Shown piece by piece: positions 55,330 through 64,000 of a stretch of 64,000 bases of DNA. Every line of letters begins with the position of its first letter. The stretch's first letter is position 1. The position numbers and the translations under genes were made by a program. The notes under the pieces are model-generated. The model saw only the letters and a list, made by a program, of their open reading frames with translations, ran no database searches and had not been told where the DNA came from. Origin of the DNA: Welwitschia mirabilis (lineage: Eukaryota > Gnetophyta > Gnetopsida > Welwitschiales); assembly GCA_051453625.1 (NCBI GenBank), contig JBOZIK010000001.1:39284609-39348608 (forward strand), written 5' to 3'.

Positions 55330-56250
55330 TCTAATTAAATGACATTTGCAAATGGTAATAATGGCAGGTTCTAGCTTTTTTACCTTGTTGGTTTCCTCTT
55401 TCTTGGCCAATCACCTCTTTCCTTACCTCTATAAGGATATAATTTATTTTGAACATTAGAGTTATTACCTTGATTTTGATGTTGTTGTTCTTACATCCTT
55501 CCTCTTCCAACACTTCTCCCTCTTCCTTAGGGGGCTTCTTGACTAGTGGATGTAGTATCCTCAGTTTTACATGTTGTAGCTTGCAAATCTTCATCATTTT
55601 TTGAACACAACTCAAATTGCACTAAATGTCCTATTAATTCATCTAATGTCAAGGTATTTAAATCCAAAAAAATTTGCAAAGCAAATAACATTTGCTTGAA
55701 AGGCTTGGTTAGGAATCTAAGAATCTTTAATGCAAAATCATTATCACTTATGGCATAGAATAACATACTCATTTCCTTAACTAGACCCCTTATCTTTTGG
55801 ATGAAATCCTCAACATTATCTTTTTCCTTATCTTTGAAGTCTCATACTTTGTCCTAAAATTTTGCAGCTATATCTTCTTCACATTTTGACAGCCTTGATA
55901 AACAACATCCAAACCTTTCTTTATTTAAAGGCACTTGTATAATTAGCAATTCTCTTTACCTATTCATTGTCTGTACCAGTGAATACAACACTTACAACTT
56001 GACTTTCTTGCAAACAGAGTTTTTCAAATGCTTTTCTTTCTTCTTCTATATTAGTAGGCATTAAATCTGTATCTCTTTGTGTGTAATGCTATAATTCTTA
56101 TCCCTTCAAATATTGTTCATAATTAGCAACATCAAAAGTAAGAATCATATCCTTTTTCATCTTAACAACAAAAACCTCTTTCCCTTTAATCTAAGGTTGA
56201 TTTGATGTTGAAGGTCTGTTGTTTTTCTCTTTGCTACCAATCTTTGTCAT
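55330..56250 (-). pseudogene. Copia gag remnant (UBN2-type), minus strand
   Basis: Possible start MTKIGSKEKNNRPST at 56250. The clear part is stop-free at 55772-55527: KILRFLTKPFKQMLFALQIF, LDLNTLTLDELIGHLVQFEL, matching 'ILRSLTPKF...V.AIEES.DL..LTLDEL.GSL..HE'. A second frame (55615-55331) is Glu/Lys-rich and ends TCHYYHLQMSFN, a ruined zinc knuckle ('CYNC..FGH'). Read in another frame, the segment before it gives Gly/Arg-rich sequence, as expected between capsid and knuckle. No protease follows: the minisatellite starts at 55265. Confidence 0.8.
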
Positions 56251-57300
56251 AAGCCTTGATCTATAGGCTACAGTTTAACCTAAATGTGTAGTTAGACCCA
56301 AATAGCACCATAGGATTTGTTTGCTCTTGTTTAATAAGCAAAAGGGGGAAAAGCATTTTTAATGTTCAACCTTAACCTATAAGATGCAAATAAGCCCTTC
56401 CTTACACAAATGGTGATATATGAAAGTGATAATCATTAAAATATTGAACTCTTCATAGACATTTTGAGAATTATAAACTAAAAGTAACACATGAAATCCC
56501 TATTGTAAACTAGTGAGAGAGATCAACATTTTCTTGCTTTGATCAGAGACAATATCAAATGTAATTTTTTTTAAAATAAGGATTAATGAATAGTGTCCTA
56601 TCAACAATAATGTAACAAGTGACACAGTCAAGATAATTTGGTACCAAGGCCTGCTGTAAATTCAAGGGACTTCATACTACCCTTAGCACTATCTGAATCA
56701 ATAATTTGGTTACCTAATAATATTCGACACATCTATATACAATATTCAATACCCAAAAGTACTTTTTGTCAAAAAATACTGAAAGAGATTTGATCTCAGT
56801 ATTAAACCAATAAATGCGAATGGTCTATAACTACAATGTCAAACTGCAACTGTTATACATTCGTTTCTTAAAATGAATGTAATAAATCTTCTTCTGAGCA
56901 AAAACAGTCTGATAGAATAATCTTTTTCAAAAATTTTGATGCAAGAATGATAGAAACGTAACTATTCAGAGAGAAGCTAAACATAAGAATTATACATCTA
57001 CAGGTGAACTGGCATCGCTGGCGTTAAGGATCCTTCAAAAATCTCCCATGGAAACTACCCTTCAAATAGAATCGAATTTGCCTTCAGTCATTATAAGTGC
57101 TTTCAGTCTTCCTCCTCCTGTGTTCAAAAACATAGATCTGGTTCTAACAGATATGCTGCATCTTTTAAAAATCTAAATTTGGTTCTCTCAGTGTTTGATT
57201 TGTGCCAGGTAGTGGTACTTCTTCGTCTCTCTGTTCTTCACACAAACTGCCCCCTTTTACATGTTGAGTTCTCTTTTAACAATATTTTCATGAAAACCTG
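56251..57300. other. Low-repeat DNA, no gene recognised
   Basis: More even base composition and more CpG than the rest of the window from about 56900 on. The minus strand of 56980-57260 resembles an untranslated or first-exon sequence (aacacaggaggaggaagact has a splice-acceptor look), but no frame stays open. Confidence 0.35.
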
Positions 57301-57314
57301 CCGCTTCCTTTTAT

Positions 57315-57530
57315 ATGGACACATTTTCAAGAATGAAATGGATAGATAGAAGCAATCAACGCTTCAATAGGGATTCAAAAGGGAGGATAAAACGTTTGCA
57401 GAAAAAGATACAAATAATGACTAAGAATGAAGAACAGCAAATGACTGAATTCAGAAGGATGTGCTTCAGCGTTGCAGCAAAGACCATGACAATCACTGGT
57501 GAGAAAAACGACGAAGGGTATGGTTTTTGA
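57315..57530 (+). CDS. Small hypothetical frame of 71 codons
   Basis: Starts MDTFSRMKWIDRSNQRFNRD, followed by a basic stretch (KGRIKRLQKKIQ) and a short acidic/Gln part (KNEEQQMTEF), ending GEKNDEGYGF. The basic run would suit a nuclear-targeting or nucleic-acid-contacting helix, but nothing else supports a gene. A tttatatgg sequence lies only 10 bases before the ATG, too close for a normal plant promoter with leader. It lies in the one part of the window with near-normal composition. Minus-strand frames overlap it. It could be chance or an exon fragment. Confidence 0.15.
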   Translation: MDTFSRMKWIDRSNQRFNRDSKGRIKRLQKKIQIMTKNEEQQMTEFRRMCFSVAAKTMTITGEKNDEGYGF

Positions 57531-58925
57531 CGAGGAATATGTTTCACAACCATCAAACCGCCAGCCCGACTCCACGTTAGATCAAGAGTGGACGATAGCA
57601 TAATGCCACCTTGTCATTTCAAGAGAGTTTATTCCAGCAATGAGAAAAATGATGACTCATATGGCGTGCAAAATATTTGTTGTTGGCCATTCTGGAAATC
57701 TTATTCAAAACGTTTGACCTGAGACTAACTAGTTTAATGGGTTACTTAGTTACTGCGAATGCTGTTAACATGTTTTTGATGTCTTAACAAAACAGCTGGG
57801 TTTCTTGTCATCGCTGGAGATGATGCTATTGCATGGTGTGCGAAAATTACAAACACTTACTGAAACGTTAAACAACTTTTGAAGGTTTTCACAAAGGTGG
57901 CTGATCAGAGATGTTTCAGTTTGCAGAGTAACTACTGACAATGTTCCTGCCTCCATGAATAACTGGTTCAAAGCCTAATATCGTGATCTAGCAAACCATC
58001 CTTTTAACACAACTGCTTGATTAGTTTAAAAGCCGTTCTTTAACTCATAATAAGAGAGAAGGCTTCACTGGTAAATCATTGGAGTGCCATAGCATATTAA
58101 TTCCAATGCTTTTCTACCAAAGAATTGTTCTTTGAATGTATAGGAGTTATGGAATTATTCTGACATGAAGAGTATAACTGAAAGTACGAAACGAAAAATC
58201 AACACAACATTGCTGGCAATTTCAATTATGCCTTACGCATTAAAAATAACAAAGATTCGAGGCCCCACAAAATTTTGCATGCTTTGAGAACAGGGTAACC
58301 ACCTTTTGCATGTCTATCTTTATCATTAAGGATGCTTCATCATATTTTAATGTAACTATTTGAAATATTAATACAATAATAAATGGCCTTTAACAGGGCA
58401 ATGGGTGCATGAATTAAAGCATGGACTTTTGTGTAATATAGATATAGACCTTCCAATAAAGCATTATTTTTCCATTCTAGTAGAATAATGCAATAATAAC
58501 ATATTGATTGCCAAGTTTGCAAGGTGAACCAACCAAGTTCATTTTGACCACAAATGAAAGAGTGAATTTGGGCTCACTTTGAATTGTTTGCCAAGCTTAT
58601 CGGAACAGAGCTACCTAGCACTATTGCTAGTTTTCACTAGATGGGGTTTCCAAAAAATGAAAAAGAAAAAACTTGCTCTTTCAGGTTTTCGAGGAAAAAA
58701 ACAATGGGATGCATAGTCCTGATTACATATGAGTGAGTTGAATCACTCAACTCAATAACTACATTTGCATAGGTGGGTTAAGCCACCAAATGCAACTTGT
58801 CGAACTAAGACTATGACCAACAATGGCATGCAACCTATCGAAGTAGAGCTTTTAGTTTTGACATTCATTGAAGACATAAACCAGATAATAAGATAGATAT
58901 CTTTTCAATTTAGTTTGTTCTTTGG
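57531..58925. other. Low-repeat DNA, no gene recognised
   Basis: Moderate CpG to about 58,300, then AT-rich again. No frame above 70 codons with any family likeness. No tRNA or other RNA gene seen. Confidence 0.35.
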
Positions 58926-60130
58926 ATAAGAAGTCTTGATTATTTAAAAACTAAGTCACACCATCATGTTGTGGAGTTATGATACTTAGCTAATCACTTA
59001 TCATAGTAACAGATATCTTACAAAAAGAAATTAAAAAGACTCAACCTTATTTTTTTCTTAGATAAGTAATGAATCCTTCATGCAGCTTTAAGAAGTTCTT
59101 TCTTATCATTATTACTTAACCACATGAAATCATGAAGTAAGTATTCACTTTATTTTCAACTTAAAGTAGTAAGAACCCAATCAAAGCAATGACAGTTATG
59201 AATATCAAACGAAATATTTTTGCACTAAGTATTTCCTACTCATGCTGAGCTTTTTAGCTTTTCATTTATCTACTTGGAAATCTAGTTTATTAATAGTAAA
59301 TTCCTATAGTTGCTTATAAATCCCTTTAAAGGAAAAGTGAATTCCAAGAATTTGATCATTGCATTATCTTATATTATGTTTCATGATTTAGAAAGAAGTC
59401 ATGTATAACTTAAAAAAAACACTGAATACTCTTCCTAATTGATCTTCAAACTAAAGAGAGAATAAACATAAATCTTAGAGAGAAGCTTCTTAATTACAAC
59501 TTAAACATTATTAATAGGAAAAAGGAATCCATCTTTGAAGTGCATGTTGATACATTAATTTGGATTTTCACTAATAGGAATATCATGAATAATATTATGG
59601 TACTCGTCCTTTTGAATGGCATAGCATAAAAGGACTGCTACAATTATAAAAGGGTAATAAGCTAAAGAGCATCCTCTCCTTATAGATCTTTTAATAGGGA
59701 AGGTGAAACTAACACCTCTTGCAATGGAAAAACAAGCACCTCTTGCAATGAAAAAACAAGCATTTGCATTTCTGAATAAACTATTTATCATGTGAATAAA
59801 GTTTCATAGAATTCTACCATAAATTTTGCATAATCAAATTTAGTGAAGACAATATTTTGATTACCATCCTTTATCCATGCTAAATCTTATCAAGAAGATA
59901 CGACATTATTGAGAATGTATCTAGCTTTGAAAACCACTCTACTATATAGAAATAATATCAAGTAGGAGAGCTTTCAACATGTTAGCTAAATGCTTAGCTA
60001 AAATTTATAAGGGACATTAAGTAACGTAATTAATATTCAATTAGAAACGACGTCATATGATATTAGAAAAAGATGATTGATATCTTAATTAGGCTTCTCC
60101 TTGAATACCTTAAAGTAGCCTTTTACAATA
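58926..60130 (-). pseudogene. LINE reverse transcriptase remnant
   Basis: Minus strand: LAKHLANMLKALLLDII ('ILAKALANRLKPLLP.II') at about 60010-59960; then FKARYILNNVVSS, AWIKDGNQNIVFTKFDYAK ('FI.GRSILDN', 'AW.K...QD.VFLKLDF.KA.D', with Asp of the first catalytic box kept); then a stop-free stretch 59791-59555 with SFTFPIKRSIRRGCSLAYYP and FIIVAVLLCYAI ('F.I.R.IRQGCPLAP.LF'). The FADD box is not readable. Further down IKFLEFTFPLKGFISNYR and YLLHDFMWLSNNDKKELLKA match the post-RT region. Many stops. The order and all blocks fit plant L1. Confidence 0.85.
59716..59764 (+). repeat. 24-bp in-frame tandem duplication within LINE RT
   Basis: cctcttgcaatggaaaaaca and cctcttgcaatgaaaaaaca follow each other, giving the repeated CFFIARGACFSIARG on the minus strand. 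Confidence 0.9.
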
Positions 60131-61079
60131 ATATCCCAATGGATTTTATAAAATTCTAAAACAAACCAATCATTCCTAAAGCCTTACAAATAGTCATATT
60201 AAACGAAGATACTTTTAACTCATGCTTTATGATATCTTTCCCCAAAATTTGATGATGCTCTTCTAAAACATCTTGTGGAATGAAGTTAGCATTTTAGTTA
60301 AAGAGATATTGTTGAAAACCATTTACTTTAAATACCTAGGTAAAATTCATGATAAATTAACTAAGAATGACTTGAGTATTAGAGTATAAACTATTATTAG
60401 ATTTAAGTTTGTCTAATTAAGAACATCTCTTAAGGCACTTAAAAATTTCTTTACGATTAACAGCATGAATATTAAGCTAAGAAATTTTTATTCTCATACT
60501 AGCATTTTTGACAAAGTATATTTATAGTAATTTTAAAAACTCTTAATTTTGAAAATGACTTACATAGATGAAGATTAAAAAGAGCTTGTTCTGTAATAAC
60601 AAAGTGACATACATTGTTAAGTGTCTAAATATATGTCTCTTGCTTTTATAGCCATTTATCTACCAAAATTTCTAGACTAATTCTAGATATAAAACAGAAC
60701 ATATACAATCCATCCAATATTACCACTTAGATAAGTCTTTACATTCCATAAAATATGCAAAGTAGTTATGCCTAATTTAGAATTATATGCATTTCCATGT
60801 AATCTAAAGGGAGAAGAATGATTTGACTTAGATAAATGCTTGAAGTTAATTTGTAACTGTTATAATGATTTGATAATAAGAAAGTATTACATACTTTAAC
60901 CAAAACATTTTGATATTGAAAAGAGATAAAAGGAAAATAGCCACTATTAAGCTATTAAAGAACATAATCATGTCCTTACAGAAAAATTGATTAAAGATAA
61001 AAAGAACTTTTCAGAAAAAGTCTAACATTACTAAAGACAATTAATAAGACAAAACTACCCTTTAAGAGAAATGCAAAAA

Positions 61080-61265
61080 CGTTTTTTAAAGGAATCTCTC
61101 CAAAAAAAGAATCCTCTAATCTTATCAAATAAATTATCTATCATATTAACGTCTCCACATAGGATCCAAGGAACATTCAAAAGAAACTAGGCAAACTCTA
61201 GTAGAATGTGGCTAGTTAGAAGTATCATTTGAAGCATAAATAAAGCATATTCTAAAAAATTCATG
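61080..61265 (-). pseudogene. LINE endonuclease fragment
   Basis: Minus strand: ICFIYASNDTSN at about 61260 ('..VYAPND...'), and NVPWILCGDVNMI at 61171-61139, the 'PW.+.GDFN.+' motif of the AP-type endonuclease with Phe changed to Val. The frame is interrupted between them. Confidence 0.75.
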
Positions 61266-61804
61266 AGGGGAAGAAAGAAGAATTTAATTACATCTGCATA
61301 AAAAATCATAACTACTTTGAACTACTTTAAAGTGTTGACATGAGTGAAGAGTGATAGAAGAATCACCTTGACTAATCTAATGTGTTGTGGTAAATGTAAT
61401 ATTATTTTTACTAAATAGCTTTCTAACAAAAGTTATTTCTTTTTGAAATATTTTAAAATCTTGTAAAAATGTAAAACAAGGATATAAGAGATGCTACTAA
61501 ACGAAATCCCTAGTTCCCCTTCTTTAAAGGCTATATAGTCCTTGGACGTTAGAAGAATATTTAATCATAGGCACATGAGGAAAGAGGTTTTTGCTTCATC
61601 AAATAAATCAACCATTAGTTTTTAGTTAAGCTCCATGTAATTATTATAATTTTCTTCTAAACACTAAAATTGATTAGAGGCATCAATGTTGCCCTCTGTT
61701 ACTTTTATAATAAAAGAAGTGCTTCCATTAAAAAACTTAGTTTTCTTTGAAGGTCTTCAAATGGAACTATTTATGTGATTCCACTCTTTTGAAGTCTTCT
61801 ACAC

Positions 61805-61814
61805 NNNNNNNNNN
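61805..61814. other. 10-N assembly gap
   Basis: In the 5' part of the LINE region. Confidence 0.95.
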
Positions 61815-62905
61815 ATTTTTAAAAGCATCATTTGAAACAAGAGCATATGCATGTTGGAGGACTAGAGACTTCATGAAAAATGAAGCATTAACTTTTAATA
61901 TTTTACTAGATGAATAACATTGAATATTTTGAGGTTGCATGTTTTTGATTGTCCAATAAAATATTTTAACCAAAAATGAATTCTAAAATAGAAGAAATTT
62001 AATCCTTATTCTTATTTAGTTCATTAGTAGATTTCTTCTATTGCAAGAGAGGACCATGATTAAATAAGTAACCTTCTCTATGATAATAGTTGTAAGAACT
62101 CTAAAGATTAAAGTAAATAACCTATTATTGATGGGTAGCAAGGCTAGGTTTAAGGGAGAAAACTTTCTCTCTATTATGAAAATCTATATTGATGAAGTAC
62201 CTTGATCTAGTTCTGAGCAAGGAATGAAAGTTTTAAATGTTAATAATTGATTTAAGGATCTTAGGCTCGAATTTCTTAACAATAAGAGGCAAATATAATA
62301 ACTTCACAAAACAAAGCGCATGTTAGTGTATCAAAGCATTAACATATAAGATTCGTTTCCATTATTAAACTATTAAAATAACATCATGATGAACCAAAAC
62401 AAAGGGAAAAAAGGAAATAGCTTTCTCTATGATAGAGGTTTCAAAGAACTTAAGCTAGAGAATATTCCAAGCAAAATATTTTGCATGCAACACTATAGTA
62501 TCATAATGCGATAAAACCAAATTAATCCATTTCAAGAAAAATGTCGATATCAAAAGATAATCTAATATTTATAAGAAAATATACCATGAAAATAAATCAG
62601 TAGCATGTTAAATAAATCATTAACATAAAATCAAAATCTGTACCTGCCATTCTGCCTTTGGAATTATGGTGAGGCACCTTGAGAGCCATATTTAATAGTG
62701 TATTTAAATCCTTCAAATAGAAGGTGAGATTATTGTAAAGTTTAGAACACTTAAGTGATTGTAATCATAAAAAATCCTCTCTAAGTTGCATCATTAAATC
62801 TTTTCAATTACCTAAAAAAAGGGGGGAAAACAAGAAGTAACTCCTTGATTCGTGTCATCAAATCTTTGCAATTATAAAAACTCTCTCTAGTTTATATCAT
62901 TAAAT
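61815..62905. other. AT-rich region between the two LINE copies
   Basis: No domain read. Between 62780 and 62910 the phrase cat(c)attaaatcttt.caatta occurs three times as a short imperfect repeat. Confidence 0.4.
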
Positions 62906-63899
62906 GTTTTATACAATTCTACCATAAGTTTTGCATAATCAAGTTTAGTAAAGGCAATATTTTGATTACCATCCTTTGTCCATGCTAAATCGTATCAAAA
63001 AGATAAACATTATTAAGCATGTATCTAGCTTTAAGAATCACTCTACTAAATAGAAATAATATCAAGTATAAAAGTCTTTAACATGTTAGCCAAACACTTA
63101 GCTAAAATTTATAAGGAACATTAAGTAATGTAATCAATATTCAATTAGAAATGGCACCATTTGAGATTAGCAAAAGATGATTAATACCTTAATTATGCTT
63201 CTTCTTGAACTGCCTTAAAGTAGTGTTTTACAATAATATCCTAAAGGATTTTATAAAACTCAATAAAAATTAATCATTCCTAAAGCCTTACAATTAGTCG
63301 TATTAAATCAAGACACTTTTAACTTATGCCATATGATATCTTTCTTCAAGATTTAATAATGGTCTTCTAAAACTTCTTGTGAAATGTAGTTAGGATTTTA
63401 GTCAAAGAGATATTGATCAAAACCATCTAATTTAAATAGTTTTGTAAAATTCATGATAAATTAACTGAGAATGACTTGAGGATTAAACAATCATTACATT
63501 TAAGTTTGTCTAATTAAGGAGAAGTAGAACTTTTCTTATTACACTTAATTTTTTTTTCGATTAAAACCATAAATATTAAGCTAAGAAATTTTGCTTTCAT
63601 AGTGTCACTTTTAATAAAGTAGATTTCTAGGAATTTAAAAAACTCTAAATTTTTGAAAACTATTTATGAAGATTAAGATTAAAAATATCTTATTCTATAA
63701 TAACAAAAATCAATGACGTACATTGTCAAGTGTTTAAATATAGTTCTCTTGCTTTTATAGCCATTTGTTAAGTAACATTTCTAGAATGATTTTAGATATA
63801 AAATACAACATAGATCCATTATGCAATCCATCCAATATTGCTAGTTAGATAACTCTTTGCGTTCCATAAAATATAAAAAGTAGTTTTTCCTAATTCATA
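62906..63899 (-). mobile_element. Second partial LINE copy
   Basis: Matches 59800-60790 along its length at about 85-90% by eye, starting acaattctaccataagtttt. Holds the same first RT blocks. Cut by the terminal gap. More divergent than the gap-flanking pairs, so it is a separate insertion or an old segmental duplication. Confidence 0.75.
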
Positions 63900-63999
63900 N
63901 NNNNNNNNNNNNNNNNNNNNNNNNNNNNNNNNNNNNNNNNNNNNNNNNNNNNNNNNNNNNNNNNNNNNNNNNNNNNNNNNNNNNNNNNNNNNNNNNNNN
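63900..63999. other. 100-N assembly gap at the window end
   Basis: Only one base follows, so it cannot be tested for duplicated flanks. Confidence 0.95.
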
Positions 64000-64000
64000 A

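Larger units (their letters stand above)
58926..62700 (-). mobile_element. L1-type LINE, decayed
   Basis: Minus strand, 5' to 3': endonuclease blocks at 61260-61140, RT blocks at 60035-59555, and RT thumb/C-terminal blocks down to about 58930. Spacing between endonuclease and RT (about 1.1 kb) is normal for plant L1 elements. No 3' poly(A) tail or target-site duplication was identified. The part above 61300 has no readable ORF1. A 10-N gap lies at 61805-61814. Confidence 0.8.

Noticed and set aside
57356-57601. 81- and 66-codon minus-strand frames opposite the small frame at 57315
   Set aside because: No domain; hydrophobic Phe/Ile/Cys-rich translation of the antisense strand.
1-64000. tRNA, rRNA, miRNA, organelle-derived DNA or virus-derived genes
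   Set aside because: I looked for tRNA arms, rRNA-like conserved words and chloroplast or mitochondrial gene stretches and recognised none beyond the weak tRNA-like segment at 30040; a covariance-model or BLAST search could change this.

Overview
The window looks like intergenic DNA from a large, repeat-rich plant nuclear genome. It is very A+T-rich (by eye about 70% or more, not computed), and CpG is scarce outside a few islands. It carries the remains of Ty1/copia (including Sirevirus-like), Ty3/gypsy (Athila/Tat-like) and L1-type LINE elements, which are plant-type families. I recognise no intact cellular gene. Nearly every coding stretch is a retroelement fossil with stops and frameshifts. 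Many lesions are C-to-T or G-to-A changes, as expected from long-methylated DNA. A gnetophyte such as Welwitschia, known for low GC and deaminated old retrotransposons, would fit, but that is inference; a parasitic or other low-GC plant is not excluded.

Layout. 1-434: end of a gypsy LTR. 1225-5200: minus-strand gypsy gag and its leader, with a tandem repeat whose units each carry a decayed primer-binding site. 5400-15991: 3' part of a plus-strand Sirevirus-like element; its 3' LTR (from 7273) is split by an Athila/Tat-like gypsy element (7892-13751, TSD TACTA). 16000-20700: minus-strand gypsy gag, leader and PBS. 20700-26540: AT-rich DNA with a 52-bp minisatellite. 26540-28480 plus 38798-40145: one array of 10-bp-phased repeats, split by a 10.3-kb copia element (28481-38797, TSD GATTA) that itself holds other inserted copia and Sirevirus pieces. 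40150-43090: end of another retroelement and a 60-bp minisatellite, split by a minus-strand Sirevirus-like copia element (43096-54994, TSD ACTTT); the minisatellite resumes at 55000. 55330-56250: minus-strand copia gag. 56250-58870: low-repeat DNA with the most normal base composition. 58930-63899: minus-strand L1-type LINE and a second partial copy.

Two cautions. First, seven of the eight 100-N gaps are flanked by the same sequence twice: the end of the left contig and the start of the right contig are near-identical over 0.38-2.3 kb. These are most simply unmerged contig ends or haplotypes, so several 'duplications' and the apparent length of some elements are assembly artefacts. Second, open frames of 60-80 codons occur by chance in such DNA and most are not listed.

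How the parts relate: the window is a stack of nested insertions. Three of them are dated relative to their targets by 5-bp target-site duplications. I found no convincing new multi-gene system. The most unusual signals are the helically phased 10-bp array, the post-pol reading frame of the minus-strand Sirevirus-like element, the deaminated PBS fossils and the dense palindromic motifs in LTRs.
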